A stretch of 64,000 nucleotides of DNA from Virgibacillus chiguensis (GTDB lineage: Bacteria > Bacillota > Bacilli > Bacillales > Amphibacillaceae). How positions within the stretch are numbered: position 1 is the first letter of the stretch; the number at the start of each line of letters is the position of its first letter. The position numbers were made by a program, and so were the translations under genes. The DNA is taken from the NCBI RefSeq assembly GCF_900129865.1, contig NZ_FQXD01000001.1, positions 1 through 64,000 of the forward strand, given 5' to 3'. This document shows, in pieces, positions 34,751 through 45,153 of the stretch. The notes below the pieces were generated by a model. That model did no database searches. It saw only the letters and a program-made list of their open reading frames with translations, and was not told the DNA's origin.

Positions 34751-37204
34751 TTGACTCAATCAGGAACATTTTTAGACCTTCCCTTAGAAGAAGTAATAGG
34801 CGATCGATTTGGAAGGTATAGTAAATATATTATTCAGGATAGAGCGTTACCTGATGCTAGAGATGGTTTAAAACCAGTACAACGTAGAATTCTTTATGCT
34901 ATGCATGAAGAAAAAAATACACATGATAAAAATTTTCGAAAATCGGCAAAAACAGTAGGTACAGTAATCGGTAATTATCATCCACATGGCGATTCCTCCG
35001 TTTATGAGGCTATGGTTCGACTTAGTCAAGATTGGAAAGTAAGAAACGTTTTAGTTGAAATGCATGGAAATAATGGAAGTATTGATGGCGATCCACCTGC
35101 TGCTATGCGTTATACGGAAGCGAGATTGTCTAGCATCGCTTCTGAGCTACTAAGAGATATTGATAAAGATACCGTTGATTTTATTTCTAATTTTGATGAT
35201 ACCGATACAGAACCCGTTGTTTTACCAGCAAAGTTTCCTAATTTGCTCGTAAATGGATCAACCGGAATTTCTGCTGGATATGCAACAGATATCCCACCGC
35301 ATAATTTAGCAGAGGTGTTAGATGCCGTTATTCTTAAAATTGATAAACCTACTGTTACTACGGAAGAATTAATGAAGGTTATAAAAGGGCCTGATTTTCC
35401 TACTGGAGGGATTATCCAAGGTTTTGATGGAATAAAAAAAGCGTATGAAACAGGTCGTGGAAGAATTGTAGTTCGTGGGAAAACAAGAATTGAAAGCCTA
35501 CGGGGAAACCGTGAACAGATTATTATTGATGAAATCCCTTATGAAGTCAATAAAGCGAATATGGTTAAGAAAATTGATGAATTACGCATTGACCGAAAAG
35601 TAGAAGGGATTGCTGAAGTTCGCGATGAGACAGATCGTACAGGATTACGAATTGTAATTGAGTTGAAAAAAGACGTAAATGCAGAAGGTGTTTTAAATTA
35701 TTTATTTAAAAATACAGACTTACAAGTAACTTATCATTTTAATATGGTTGCTATACAAGATAAAACACCCAAACAATTATCGTTAAACCAATTATTAGAG
35801 TCGTATATTGCTCATCAAAAAGAAGTCGTAACGAGGCAAACAGCTTTTGATCTAAAAAAAGCGAAAGATCGCGCTCATATCGTTGAAGGTTTGATTAAAG
35901 CTATTTCTATGCTTGATGAAATTATCCAAACGATCCGTTCATCCAAAGATAAACAGGATGCAAAGCAACGCCTTATCAGTACCTATTCCTTTACAGAAGC
36001 ACAAGCTGAAGCCATTGTTACTTTGCAGTTATATAGATTAACAAATACAGATATTACTTCATTAGAGCAAGAGGCAAATGCTTTACAAGAACGGATTAAG
36101 GAATTAGAGCTTATTTTAGGCAGTGAAAAGGAACTTTTAAAAACAATTAAAAAAGACCTAAGGAAAATAAAAAAGACATATGCGACGCCACGTTTAACAG
36201 TTATTGAAGCTGAGATTGAAGAACTGAAAATTGATATTGAAGTGATGGTTGCAAGTGAAGATGTACTACTGTCAGTGACGAGAGACGGTTATATAAAACG
36301 GACGAGTTTACGTTCTTATAGTGCTTCCAACGGGGAAGATTTCGCTATGAAAGAAGAAGATCATCTAATTCGCTTGATAGAACTAAATACAACGGATAAA
36401 GTTCTCTTGTTCACAAATAAAGGTAGGTATATCTATTTACCTGTACATGAGTTACCGGATATTCGCTGGAAAGATATTGGACAGCATTTATCTAATATTG
36501 TAACCTTAGAAAAAGAAGAAAAAGTAATTGAATGTTTACCTATACGTCAATTTGATGAACGTTGCTATTTATTGTTTTTCACTAAAAATGGCATGGTCAA
36601 AAGAAGCCAATTCCATCTTTATGAAGCACAAAGATATGCAAAGCCATTAATTGCACTTAACTTGAAAAATGGTGACGAAGTAATCAATGTCCATTTAACA
36701 GATGGAAATCAAGATGTATTTGTTGCTTCAGACAAAGGATATGGATTATGGTATCATGAATCGGAAATTTCAGTTGTTGGGCAACGTGCTGCTGGAGTAA
36801 AAGCAATGCAGTTAAAAAATGATGAACATGTAGTTAGTGGGCAAGTATTTGATGATTTATCAGAGGCTTCTTTAGTCGTTTTAACGCAGCGCGGCGCTTG
36901 CAAGCGGATGAAGTTAAATATGTTTGAGAAAACAAGTCGAGCTAAAAGAGGTTTACAAATGCTTCGTGAACTGAAAAGTAAGCCACATCGGATACGAGGC
37001 TTCTTTCTCATTAACGAACAAGATACAATTCAATTTAAAACAAAAGATGAAGAAGTGCATCACGTATTCCCATTAGAACTATCCAATAGTGATCGGTACA
37101 GTAACGGATCATTTATTATAGATGCTGATATTCATGGAGAAATTATCGATGCATGGAAGCAAGTCCAATATGAGCAGCCATTTGCAAAATCATCCGAAAC
37201 TTAA
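34751..37204 (+). CDS. parC: DNA topoisomerase IV subunit A
   Basis: 817 aa. Active-site Tyr121 ([11 protein letters not shown]). The quinolone-resistance region reads [20 protein letters not shown] with Ser82 and Glu86, the quinolone-sensitive residues of GrlA. The C-terminal half is a beta-pinwheel. TTG start with AAGGAGGG upstream. Forms the A2B2 enzyme with ParE. Confidence 0.97.
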   Translation: MTQSGTFLDLPLEEVIGDRFGRYSKYIIQDRALPDARDGLKPVQRRILYAMHEEKNTHDKNFRKSAKTVGTVIGNYHPHGDSSVYEAMVRLSQDWKVRNVLVEMHGNNGSIDGDPPAAMRYTEARLSSIASELLRDIDKDTVDFISNFDDTDTEPVVLPAKFPNLLVNGSTGISAGYATDIPPHNLAEVLDAVILKIDKPTVTTEELMKVIKGPDFPTGGIIQGFDGIKKAYETGRGRIVVRGKTRIESLRGNREQIIIDEIPYEVNKANMVKKIDELRIDRKVEGIAEVRDETDRTGLRIVIELKKDVNAEGVLNYLFKNTDLQVTYHFNMVAIQDKTPKQLSLNQLLESYIAHQKEVVTRQTAFDLKKAKDRAHIVEGLIKAISMLDEIIQTIRSSKDKQDAKQRLISTYSFTEAQAEAIVTLQLYRLTNTDITSLEQEANALQERIKELELILGSEKELLKTIKKDLRKIKKTYATPRLTVIEAEIEELKIDIEVMVASEDVLLSVTRDGYIKRTSLRSYSASNGEDFAMKEEDHLIRLIELNTTDKVLLFTNKGRYIYLPVHELPDIRWKDIGQHLSNIVTLEKEEKVIECLPIRQFDERCYLLFFTKNGMVKRSQFHLYEAQRYAKPLIALNLKNGDEVINVHLTDGNQDVFVASDKGYGLWYHESEISVVGQRAAGVKAMQLKNDEHVVSGQVFDDLSEASLVVLTQRGACKRMKLNMFEKTSRAKRGLQMLRELKSKPHRIRGFFLINEQDTIQFKTKDEEVHHVFPLELSNSDRYSNGSFIIDADIHGEIIDAWKQVQYEQPFAKSSET

Positions 37205-37241
37205 CCGTACATCGTTTATTTTTTTGTGAACATAACAGCTA

Positions 37242-37285
37242 AACCGAACCAGTAGATCGTAAACGCTGGTTCGGTTTTTTAAAAA
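37242..37285 (+). terminator. Terminator of parE-parC
   Basis: AACCGAACCAG with CTGGTTCGGTT, followed by TTTTAAAAAAC. Confidence 0.92.
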
Positions 37286-37453
37286 ACTTAATTCTAAGTT
37301 GTTTTTATTACTTATAAAATGTTTCTATTGTTTCAATTCGATGTATTCCTCATTCATAATTAGTAGTAAAATTATATTTGATTCGTATAAACACTTTAAA
37401 TTTTCAGCTAACTATGATAATGTAAACGTATACAAATAAAAGGAGGGATAAGG

Positions 37454-38077
37454 ACGGATTTACGAGAAAAGATTATTCAATCTTCATTACTGCTATTTGA
37501 AAAGAAAGGGTTTCATGGTGTAACGGTAAATGAAATTGTTAAGGATGTAGAAACTTCTAAAGGCGGGTTTTATCATCATTTTACTTCTAAGGAAGAATTG
37601 CTTTACGTCATTCATGATATATTTATTAGCTATGTATTGGAAAAAGCGGAAGCTGCTAATAGCAGTCATACTTGTCCAACAGATAAGCTGCAAGCGATTA
37701 TTAAGGATTTTGTGAAAGTATTTGATATTTATAAACCGCATATTTCCGTTTTTTATCAGGAAAGTATCTATTTGAAGCCAGAATATGAATCTTTAATTAA
37801 ACAAAAAAGAGACCAGTTTAAACAGTTGATTTTTAATACAATTGCTGAAGGTCAAGCAGATGGAGAATTTCGTGATGATTTACCTGTTGAAATAGCAGGA
37901 ATGGCAATTTTAGGGATGGTGAATTGGACGTATAAGTGGTATCAGCCTACGGGGAAGAATACAATTGATGAAATTAGCGACATATTTATTGATCTTATTT
38001 TACAATCTATCATACCAAAAGAGATTGAATTAGGTGAGGAAAAAAGAGGACGTTATGGTTCCGACAGTTCTCGATAA
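37454..38077 (+). CDS. TetR-family regulator of the acyl-CoA catabolic operon, no standard start codon
   Basis: The helix-turn-helix is complete only if the frame is read back to about 37454: [20 protein letters not shown], then [20 protein letters not shown] and HHFTSKEEL. The first ATG/GTG/TTG at a plausible place would be a TTG at 37598 in the middle of the HTH, which would remove DNA binding. AGGAGGG at 37441 is followed 6 bases later by ACG at 37454, where a start is expected. So either ACG is used, or the start codon was lost by mutation. The operator just before the next gene suggests it controls the downstream operon, probably releasing it on binding an acyl-CoA. Confidence 0.75.
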   Translation, partial: TDLREKIIQSSLLLFEKKGFHGVTVNEIVKDVETSKGGFYHHFTSKEELLYVIHDIFISYVLEKAEAANSSHTCPTDKLQAIIKDFVKVFDIYKPHISVFYQESIYLKPEYESLIKQKRDQFKQLIFNTIAEGQADGEFRDDLPVEIAGMAILGMVNWTYKWYQPTGKNTIDEISDIFIDLILQSIIPKEIELGEEKRGRYGSDSSR

Positions 38078-38093
38078 AAGAAATGCCAAATAC

Positions 38094-38111
38094 AGACCAA
38101 CCAGTCGGTCT
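38094..38111. promoter_or_regulatory. Putative TetR operator before the acyl-CoA dehydrogenase gene
   Basis: AGACCAACC and AGTCGGTCT form an 18-bp inverted repeat with 7 of 9 matching pairs, between the regulator stop and the ribosome site of the next gene. GACC-GGTC dyads are typical TetR-family sites. Confidence 0.6.
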
Positions 38112-38133
38112 AGTCCAACAAAGGGGGATGCTC

Positions 38134-39276
38134 ATGAATTTTTCGTTTACCGAAGAACAAACAATGGTGAAAAATATGGTGCGGGATTTTGCTGAATCTG
38201 TCATCAAACCACGAGCAATTGAAATTGATAAAACAGCTTCTTTTCCAATTGATATTTTTAAACAAATAGGCGAGCTGGGATTATTAGGGATCCCATTTCC
38301 TGAAAAATATGGTGGTTCTGGGGGAGATACAATTTCATATGCTTTAGCAGTGGAGGAAATTGGCCGCGTTTGTGGAAGCACAGGCTTAAGTTATGCAGCA
38401 GCAGTTTCATTAGGTGCTAGTCCGATTTATTATTTTGGTACAGAAGCACAAAAACAACAATATTTAGTTCCACTTGCTGAAGGTAGTGCATTAGGGGCGT
38501 TTGGCTTAACCGAACCAAATGCTGGGTCAGATGCTGGGGGAACAAAGACGACAGCAGTAGTTGAAGGTGACGAATATGTTATAAATGGAGAAAAATGTTA
38601 TATTACAAACGCAAGCTACGCTAAAACAATTATTGTAACCGCTGTAACAGGAAAAGATGATCGAGGGAAAAATATTATTTCTGCTATTATTGTTCCTACG
38701 CATACAGAAGGGCTCACGATTACAAGCAGTTATGACAAAATGGGAGTTCGTGGATCAGATACAGCTGAAGTTGTATTGGATAATGTACGCGTTCCTACAG
38801 AAAATCTATTAGGAAATCCAAAAAAAGGATTTAAACAATTCCTATATACTTTAGATGGTGGCCGCATATCTATAGCTGCTCTGGGTGTAGGGATTGCTCA
38901 AGCATCATTGGAGAAAGCGCTAACCTATGCAAAAGAACGAAAACAATTTGGTAAATCTATATCCGACTTTCAGGCGATTCAATTTAAGTTAGCTGATATG
39001 GCAATGGAAGTGGAGTTAGCTAGAAATATGGTACATAAAGCTGCCTGGTTAAAAGATAAAGACAAAGCATTTGGGAAAGAAGCTGCTTATGCAAAGTTAT
39101 ATGCTACTGAAACTGCTTTTCGTTCAGCGAATCAAGCGATTCAGATTCATGGCGGTTATGGATATATGCGTGAATATGAAGTAGAACGCTATTTGCGCGA
39201 TGCGAAATTACTTGAAATCGGAGAGGGTACTTCAGAAATTCAACGCTTAGTTATTGCTAGACACTTAGGTTGTTAA
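38134..39276 (+). CDS. yngJ: Acyl-CoA dehydrogenase (YngJ-like)
   Basis: 380 aa, the family length. FAD-dependent alpha,beta-dehydrogenation of acyl-CoA. Signatures: [19 protein letters not shown], the KTIIV and GVRGSDT regions, [20 protein letters not shown], and GEGTSEIQR with the Glu at the usual catalytic-base position. The start at 38134 ([14 protein letters not shown]) has AAGGGGG 6 bases upstream. In this operon it probably acts on isovaleryl-CoA or another short branched substrate. Confidence 0.93.
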   Translation: MNFSFTEEQTMVKNMVRDFAESVIKPRAIEIDKTASFPIDIFKQIGELGLLGIPFPEKYGGSGGDTISYALAVEEIGRVCGSTGLSYAAAVSLGASPIYYFGTEAQKQQYLVPLAEGSALGAFGLTEPNAGSDAGGTKTTAVVEGDEYVINGEKCYITNASYAKTIIVTAVTGKDDRGKNIISAIIVPTHTEGLTITSSYDKMGVRGSDTAEVVLDNVRVPTENLLGNPKKGFKQFLYTLDGGRISIAALGVGIAQASLEKALTYAKERKQFGKSISDFQAIQFKLADMAMEVELARNMVHKAAWLKDKDKAFGKEAAYAKLYATETAFRSANQAIQIHGGYGYMREYEVERYLRDAKLLEIGEGTSEIQRLVIARHLGC

Positions 39277-39297
39277 TGGATCAAAAGGGGGATATTC

Positions 39298-40932
39298 ATG
39301 ACGCTTTTACATGAAACTGTTGGGGAACTTTTAGAGAAACAAGTAAAATATTTTCCGAATCATGAAGCAATTATCTACCCAGAATTAAACCTTAGAAAAA
39401 CATATGAGGAATTTAATAAGGAGGTAAATGATGCAGCCAAAGGCTTCATGGCTTTAGGAATAAGTAAGGGAGATCATGTGGCAATTTGGTCGGACAATAA
39501 ACCTGAATGGCTAACGACCCAATTTTCAACCGCTAAAATAGGGGCTGTATTAGTAACCGTAAATACGAACTACCAAGCTAATGAGCTAGAATATTTATTA
39601 AAACAATCCGAGGCTTCTACTTTAATTATGGCTGAAAATTATAAAGGGACGTCTTATTTGGAAGTTTTAAGAAATATTTGTCCAGAACTGGATAACGCGA
39701 CACCAGGGAACATAAAATCAAAAGTTTTACCAAAACTAAAAAACATTATCGTTTTAAGTGAAACGGATTATGCTTTTGCGTATAAATGGATCGATATCAT
39801 GCATGCAGGAAAAGGCATAGCAGAACAAGACCTAACGGAACGAAAAGCAAGTTTAGCAATGCATGACGTTATTAATATGCAATATACTTCTGGAACAACT
39901 GGATTTCCCAAAGGTGTGATGCTGACACATTATAATATTGTTAATAATGGGAAGCAAATTGCTGATTGTATGAAGTTGACTGAATCAGATCGGTTGTGTA
40001 TCCCCGTCCCCTTTTTTCACTGTTTTGGTTGTGTGCTAGGAGTCTTAGCTGCCGTTTCCAAAGGAGCTACAATGGTTTTAGTAGAGCAATTTGACCCAGA
40101 AAAAGTACTAAAGACAGTTTCTCAAGAAAGATGCACCGCTTTACACGGTGTGCCAACGATGTTTATTGCTGAACTGAATCACCCTAATTTCGAACGGTAT
40201 GATTTGTCTAGTTTAAGAACAGGGATCATGTCAGGGTCGCCTTGTCCAATGGAAGTTATGACGAAAGTAATGGAAAGAATGGGCGCAGATGAAATAACAA
40301 TCGCATATGGGCAAACCGAAGCTTCACCTGTAATTACACAAACGAAGACAGATGACGCTATAGAGTTACGAGTGAGCACGGTCGGGATGCCTCATCCTAA
40401 TGTTGAAATAAAAATCGTCATTCCAGGAACAAATAAAGAACAAAAACGTGGAGTTCCTGGAGAATTGTTGACAAGAGGTTATCATGTGATGAAGGGATAT
40501 TATAACAATCCCGAAGCTACTAAGCAGGCAATAGATGAGGAAGGTTGGCTACACACTGGAGATTTAGCTTTGCTTCGAGAAGATGGTTATTTAGAAATAA
40601 CGGGAAGAATGAAAGATATGATTATCCGTGGAGGGGAAAATATTTATCCACGAGAAATTGAAGAATTTTTATATCAGCATTCAGATATACTTGATGTGCA
40701 AATTGTTGGTGTCCCTGACGAAAAATATGGCGAAGAGATAATGGCATGGATTATTCCCAAAAAAGAGAGTACTATTTCTGAAGCCGATATACGCACTTTT
40801 TGTGAAGGGAATATATCATGGCATAAAATACCAAAGTATATTGCTTTTGTGGATGAGTATCCGATGACGGCAAGTGGAAAGATTCAAAAATACCGCTTAA
40901 AAGAAATGGCGATGCAAAAGTTAGTTGAATAG
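39298..40932 (+). CDS. yngI: AMP-forming acyl-CoA synthetase (YngI-like)
   Basis: 544 aa ANL superfamily ligase. P-loop-like YTSGTTGFPKGVMLTH near residue 200, YGQTEASPV near 338, the hinge TGRMKDMIIRGGENIYP and the C-terminal catalytic Lys region ASGKIQKYRL. It activates a short/medium acid to its CoA thioester with ATP. AAAGGGGG before ATG. Second gene of the operon, 21 bp after yngJ. Confidence 0.93.
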   Translation: MTLLHETVGELLEKQVKYFPNHEAIIYPELNLRKTYEEFNKEVNDAAKGFMALGISKGDHVAIWSDNKPEWLTTQFSTAKIGAVLVTVNTNYQANELEYLLKQSEASTLIMAENYKGTSYLEVLRNICPELDNATPGNIKSKVLPKLKNIIVLSETDYAFAYKWIDIMHAGKGIAEQDLTERKASLAMHDVINMQYTSGTTGFPKGVMLTHYNIVNNGKQIADCMKLTESDRLCIPVPFFHCFGCVLGVLAAVSKGATMVLVEQFDPEKVLKTVSQERCTALHGVPTMFIAELNHPNFERYDLSSLRTGIMSGSPCPMEVMTKVMERMGADEITIAYGQTEASPVITQTKTDDAIELRVSTVGMPHPNVEIKIVIPGTNKEQKRGVPGELLTRGYHVMKGYYNNPEATKQAIDEEGWLHTGDLALLREDGYLEITGRMKDMIIRGGENIYPREIEEFLYQHSDILDVQIVGVPDEKYGEEIMAWIIPKKESTISEADIRTFCEGNISWHKIPKYIAFVDEYPMTASGKIQKYRLKEMAMQKLVE

Positions 40933-40942
40933 GGGGCAGATC

Positions 40943-42280
40943 ATGATAAATAAACTTGTTATTGCTAACAGAGGAGAAATTGCGGTACGGATTATCCGCA
41001 CATGCAAAAAATTAAATATTCAAACGGTAAGTGTTTATTCCGAAGCTGATAAACACGCACCTCATGTAAAAATGGCAGATAAAAGTTATTTAATTGGCCC
41101 GCCACGTGTACAGGAAAGTTATTTAAATGCTGAAAAAGTCATTGCGATAGCGAAGGAAGCAAAAGCAGATGCTATACATCCAGGTTATGGATTTTTAAGT
41201 GAAAATGCTGACTTTGCTAAGCAATGTGAACAAGCTGGATTTATCTTCGTTGGGCCTAGAAGTCAGGTTATTCAAAAAATGGGTAATAAAATTGAAGCTA
41301 GACGCGCGATGAAGGAAGCGGGAGTTCCAATTGTTCCTGGAACAGAAGACGCCATTGTTACAGTGGAAGATGCTCTTTTACACGCTAATCAAATTGGTTA
41401 CCCGGTGATGGTAAAGGCTTCTGCTGGAGGTGGTGGGGTTGGTATGCAAGTAGTGTATAAAGAAGCTGAGTTGGCAGAAGCATTTACGAACAATGCAAAA
41501 CGAGCCCAAAGCTTATTTGGTGATGGAGCAATGTTTATTGAAAAAAAAATAGATAATGCCCGTCATATCGAAGTGCAAGTACTAGCTGACACTTATGGAA
41601 ATACCATACATTTATTTGAGCGCGAATGCTCTATTCAACGGAGAAATCAAAAGGTGATTGAAGAAGCTCCGTCTCCATTTATATCCGAAGCAACTAGGCT
41701 AGAAATGGGTGAAAAAGCAGTTCAAGCAACGAAGGCTCTTCACTATACGAATGCTGGTACAATTGAATTTTTAGTGGATGAAGAGGAGAACTACTATTTT
41801 TTAGAAATGAATACACGTATTCAAGTAGAACATCCCATTACAGAAGAAATAACAGGAATAGACATTGTTGAAAAGCAATTAGAAATCGCTAGCGGCAAAC
41901 GGTTGAACTTAACGCAACAAGAATTATCCATCCAAGGCCATGCAATTGAAACTCGGATATATGCGGAAGATCCGAGCACATTTTTTCCATCACCTGGGCA
42001 TATTGATATATTTCAACCTCCGAAAGGGTACGGCATTCGTAATGAAATCGCTGTAGGTACGAATTATGATGTAACCCCATTTTATGATCCAATGATTGCA
42101 AAATTAATCGTTCACGGGAAAACACGGGATGAAACTATTGCTTTATTAAAAGAAGCACTAGGGCAATATAAGGTTACAGGAATAAAAACAAATATTTCAA
42201 TGTTGTTGCATGTAATAGAGCACGAACAATTTAAAGCTGGAAATACGACCACGAATTACCTAGAATTATATTACAAATAA
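40943..42280 (+). CDS. yngH: Biotin carboxylase subunit of an acyl-CoA carboxylase (YngH-like)
   Basis: 445 aa. ATP-grasp biotin carboxylase: NRGEIAVRIIRTCKK at the start, KASAGGGGVGMQVV (ATP loop), HIEVQVLAD, ECSIQRRNQKVIEEAPSP, and FLEMNTRIQVEHPITEE with catalytic residues. It carboxylates biotin on the small carrier encoded next. The start at 40943 follows GGGGG; only 10 bp separate it from yngI. Confidence 0.95.
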   Translation: MINKLVIANRGEIAVRIIRTCKKLNIQTVSVYSEADKHAPHVKMADKSYLIGPPRVQESYLNAEKVIAIAKEAKADAIHPGYGFLSENADFAKQCEQAGFIFVGPRSQVIQKMGNKIEARRAMKEAGVPIVPGTEDAIVTVEDALLHANQIGYPVMVKASAGGGGVGMQVVYKEAELAEAFTNNAKRAQSLFGDGAMFIEKKIDNARHIEVQVLADTYGNTIHLFERECSIQRRNQKVIEEAPSPFISEATRLEMGEKAVQATKALHYTNAGTIEFLVDEEENYYFLEMNTRIQVEHPITEEITGIDIVEKQLEIASGKRLNLTQQELSIQGHAIETRIYAEDPSTFFPSPGHIDIFQPPKGYGIRNEIAVGTNYDVTPFYDPMIAKLIVHGKTRDETIALLKEALGQYKVTGIKTNISMLLHVIEHEQFKAGNTTTNYLELYYK

Positions 42281-42353
42281 TGTAATCTACCTTCGTATTA
42301 CTTAGTATAGATATAAACCAAATAGCCGTTTTATTATTAGGGAGGAAAAGAAA

Positions 42354-42563
42354 ATGGAAGTAAAAGCAACGATGGCAGGAAGTGTTTGGAAGATAACGGT
42401 AGAACAAGGGCAAACAATAGAGGAAGGTCAAGATGTTGTTATCTTGGAATCTATGAAGATGGAAATACCTATTACAGCTGAACAGTCTGGAGTAGTAAAA
42501 GCGTTAAAAGTAAATGAGGGGGCTTTTGTGAATGAAGGAGATGTTATTGCTATCATTGAATAA
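42354..42563 (+). CDS. yngHB: Biotin carboxyl carrier protein (YngHB/YngXX-like)
   Basis: 69 aa single biotinyl domain with ESMKMEIP; Lys35 is the biotinylated residue. The paired Gly positions in VEQGQTIEEGQD and NEGAFVNEGD are conserved. GGGAGG upstream of ATG. It shuttles carboxyl-biotin between the carboxylase and the transferase at 43398. Confidence 0.95.
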   Translation: MEVKATMAGSVWKITVEQGQTIEEGQDVVILESMKMEIPITAEQSGVVKALKVNEGAFVNEGDVIAIIE

Positions 42564-42600
42564 TGGAATGATGCTAACTTTTCCATGAAGGAGGATACTT

Positions 42601-43380
42601 GTGGATCAAAATATTGAATTAAAAAAGGAAGCATCCATTGCTGTAATAAAAATAAATCGGCCAGAAGCTGCAAATGCGCTATCACAGCCATTACTCAAAG
42701 AACTACAAACAACTCTCCATATCATTGAACAAGACCATACTGTTCGATGTGCCATTATTACTGGGAATGGTGGGAAAGCATTTTGTGCAGGAGCAGATTT
42801 AAAAGAGCGTGCGAATATGAATGATCAAGAAGTAATAGCTGCTGTTGCTAGTATTAGTGAAACAATAAATAGAATAGAAGAATTGTCTATACCAGTTATT
42901 GCTGCAATGAATGGGGTAGCATTTGGTGGTGGATTAGAATTAGCATTAGCATGTGATATTCGTATTGCTGCGGACCATGTGCAAATGGGGCTTACAGAAA
43001 CTTCGCTCGCTATTATACCAGGAGCAGGCGGTACGCAGCGTCTACCGCGATTGATAGGAATGGGTCAAGCGAAACGATTGATTTTTGGAGCGAAACGCAT
43101 CGATGCGGAAGAAGCTTATCGAATCGGGTTAATAGAGGAAATCGTATCAGAAAGTGATTTAATGACAGAGGCTAATAAACTTGCAACAACTATTTCAAGA
43201 AATGGACCCGTTGCCCTTAGACAGGCTAAAACAGCTATAAATAAAGGTGCAGAAACCGATTTAAAAACAGGTTTGCTTATTGAAAGATTAGCCTATCAGC
43301 AAACAATTCCAACGAAAGATCGAATGGAAGGGTTACACGCCTTTCGTGAGAAAAGACTACCGAAATATGAGGGGAACTAA
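42601..43380 (+). CDS. yngF: Enoyl-CoA hydratase/methylglutaconyl-CoA hydratase (YngF-like)
   Basis: 259 aa crotonase fold. Oxyanion-hole loop FCAGADLKER and FGGGLELALACD, with the second catalytic Glu region GLTETSLAIIPGAGGTQRL. In leucine breakdown this enzyme hydrates 3-methylglutaconyl-CoA to HMG-CoA. GTG start with GAAGGAGG upstream. Confidence 0.92.
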   Translation: MDQNIELKKEASIAVIKINRPEAANALSQPLLKELQTTLHIIEQDHTVRCAIITGNGGKAFCAGADLKERANMNDQEVIAAVASISETINRIEELSIPVIAAMNGVAFGGGLELALACDIRIAADHVQMGLTETSLAIIPGAGGTQRLPRLIGMGQAKRLIFGAKRIDAEEAYRIGLIEEIVSESDLMTEANKLATTISRNGPVALRQAKTAINKGAETDLKTGLLIERLAYQQTIPTKDRMEGLHAFREKRLPKYEGN

Positions 43381-43397
43381 ATGGGAGGCTAAATACG

Positions 43398-44927
43398 ATG
43401 ACTCATAAAAATATATATGATGAAAAAGTAGCTACTATTAAGAGTGGTGGACAAGAAAAATATCATCGTAAAAATGGGGAAAAAGGTAAGTTGTTTGTAC
43501 GTAAACGGTTAAAAAGGTTATTAGATGAAGATTTAAATATAGAAGATGCTTTTTTTGCAAATTGCATGGATGGTGCACTACCATCTGATGGTGTGGTTAC
43601 AGGGATTGGGAAAATAAACGGCCAATCCGTTTGCATCATGGCAAATGATTCTACGGTCAAAGCTGGCTCATGGGGAAAGCGTACCGTGGAAAAAATCATT
43701 CGAATTCAAGAAACTGCTTTATCACTGGAAATTCCCATGATTTATCTAGTAGATTCTGCTGGTGCGAGAATTACAGATCAAGTAGAGATGTTTCCTGGAA
43801 GAAGAGGTGCCGGACGAATATTTCATAACCAGATAAAATTATCAGGCCGCGTGCCGCAAGTATGTCTATTGTTTGGCCCTTCTGCAGCAGGAGGCGCTTA
43901 TATCCCTGCTTTTTGTGATATTGTCGTTATGGTTGATGGGAACGCTTCTATGTATTTAGGTTCACCACGAATGGCAGAAAAGGTTATTGGCGAGCAAGTT
44001 AGTTTAGAAGAAATGGGTGGAGCTAATATGCACTGCTCTGTTTCGGGGGTTGGTGATGTGTTAGCAAAGTCTGAGCAAGAAGCCATTGCATACACTCAAA
44101 CTTACTTAAGTTATTTTCCAGCCAATTTTAGGCAGAAACCAAACATAGAAGAAGCAAAAGCAACAAAACAACTGAAAACAACTATTTCTGACTTAATTCC
44201 AGAGAATCAAAATGCTGCTTTTAACATGTATGATCTTATTGATCAAATTATAGATGAAGATAGCTTTTGTGAGATAAAGAAGAAGTTTGCGCCTGAACTA
44301 ATTACGGGTCTAGCAAGAATAGACGGACGGTCTATTGGTATTATTGCAAATCAGCCAAGGATGAAAGGCGGTGTCTTATTTCCGGACTCAGCGGATAAGG
44401 CAGCCAAATTTATGCAACTCTGTGATGCATTTAATATCCCACTGTTATTCTTAGTAGATGTACCTGGATTTATGATTGGGACAAAAGTGGAACGCGCTGG
44501 CATCATTCGTCACGGAGCAAAGATGCTCGCGACAATGAGTGAAGCGACGGTTCCTAAGATCTCTGTTATCGTGCGGAAAGCATACGGAGCTGGATTATAT
44601 GCTATGGCAGGGCCAGCTTTTGAACCAGATTGCTGTTTAGCCTTACCTACTGCTCAAATTGCTGTTATGGGACCTGAAGCAGCAGTGAATGCCGTATATG
44701 CGAATAAGATTCAGGAATTACCGGAAGATGAGCGACCGGCCTTTATTAAAGAAAAGCAGGCAGAGTATAAAGAGAATATTGATATTTACCGCTTAGCTTC
44801 AGAAATGGTAATTGATGCAATTATTGATCCAGAGAAGTTGCGAGAAGAATTAAAGACACGCTTTTCTATCTATGAATCAAAAAATGTAACATTTACGGAA
44901 AGAAAACATGGTGTATATCCTGTATAG
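43398..44927 (+). CDS. yngE: Carboxyltransferase subunit of an acyl-CoA carboxylase (YngE-like)
   Basis: 509 aa. Two crotonase-like halves with the transferase motifs LVDSAGARITDQ, FGPSAAGGAYIPAF, FLVDVPGFMIGTKVERAGI and RKAYGAGLYAMAGP. Matches propionyl/methylcrotonyl-CoA carboxylase beta subunits. With the biotin carboxylase and carrier it forms a complete three-part carboxylase. Last gene of the operon; terminator follows. Confidence 0.94.
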   Translation: MTHKNIYDEKVATIKSGGQEKYHRKNGEKGKLFVRKRLKRLLDEDLNIEDAFFANCMDGALPSDGVVTGIGKINGQSVCIMANDSTVKAGSWGKRTVEKIIRIQETALSLEIPMIYLVDSAGARITDQVEMFPGRRGAGRIFHNQIKLSGRVPQVCLLFGPSAAGGAYIPAFCDIVVMVDGNASMYLGSPRMAEKVIGEQVSLEEMGGANMHCSVSGVGDVLAKSEQEAIAYTQTYLSYFPANFRQKPNIEEAKATKQLKTTISDLIPENQNAAFNMYDLIDQIIDEDSFCEIKKKFAPELITGLARIDGRSIGIIANQPRMKGGVLFPDSADKAAKFMQLCDAFNIPLLFLVDVPGFMIGTKVERAGIIRHGAKMLATMSEATVPKISVIVRKAYGAGLYAMAGPAFEPDCCLALPTAQIAVMGPEAAVNAVYANKIQELPEDERPAFIKEKQAEYKENIDIYRLASEMVIDAIIDPEKLREELKTRFSIYESKNVTFTERKHGVYPV

Positions 44928-44940
44928 AGAATTTAAATAT

Positions 44941-44983
44941 AATGAACGCTCAGCTAATCCATAAATAGCGAGCGTTCATTTTA
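44941..44983 (+). terminator. Terminator of the acyl-CoA catabolic operon
   Basis: AATGAACGCTCAGCTA with TAGCGAGCGTTCATT, then TTAATA. Confidence 0.85.
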
Positions 44984-45001
44984 ATATACAATAATTTTGT
45001 G

Positions 45002-45025
45002 ATGTAAACTAAAATGATTTTTAAG
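45002..45025 (+). repeat. Upstream motif, copy 1 (before the MBL-fold gene)
   Basis: ATGTAAACTAAAATGATTTT followed by TAAG. The same 23-24 bp string recurs at 45984 before dynA. In both places a TATAAT follows (45084 and 46030). Confidence 0.75.
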
Positions 45026-45153
45026 ATGTGTAAATTTTTTCCAAATATCTAAGAGCATTTGTTACATGTAAGACGTTTTCTGCTATAATAAGAATGCTTT
45101 GTTACTAGGGCATATTGGAAATAAATAGATTTCTTGTTAATAGTGGAGGAAAA

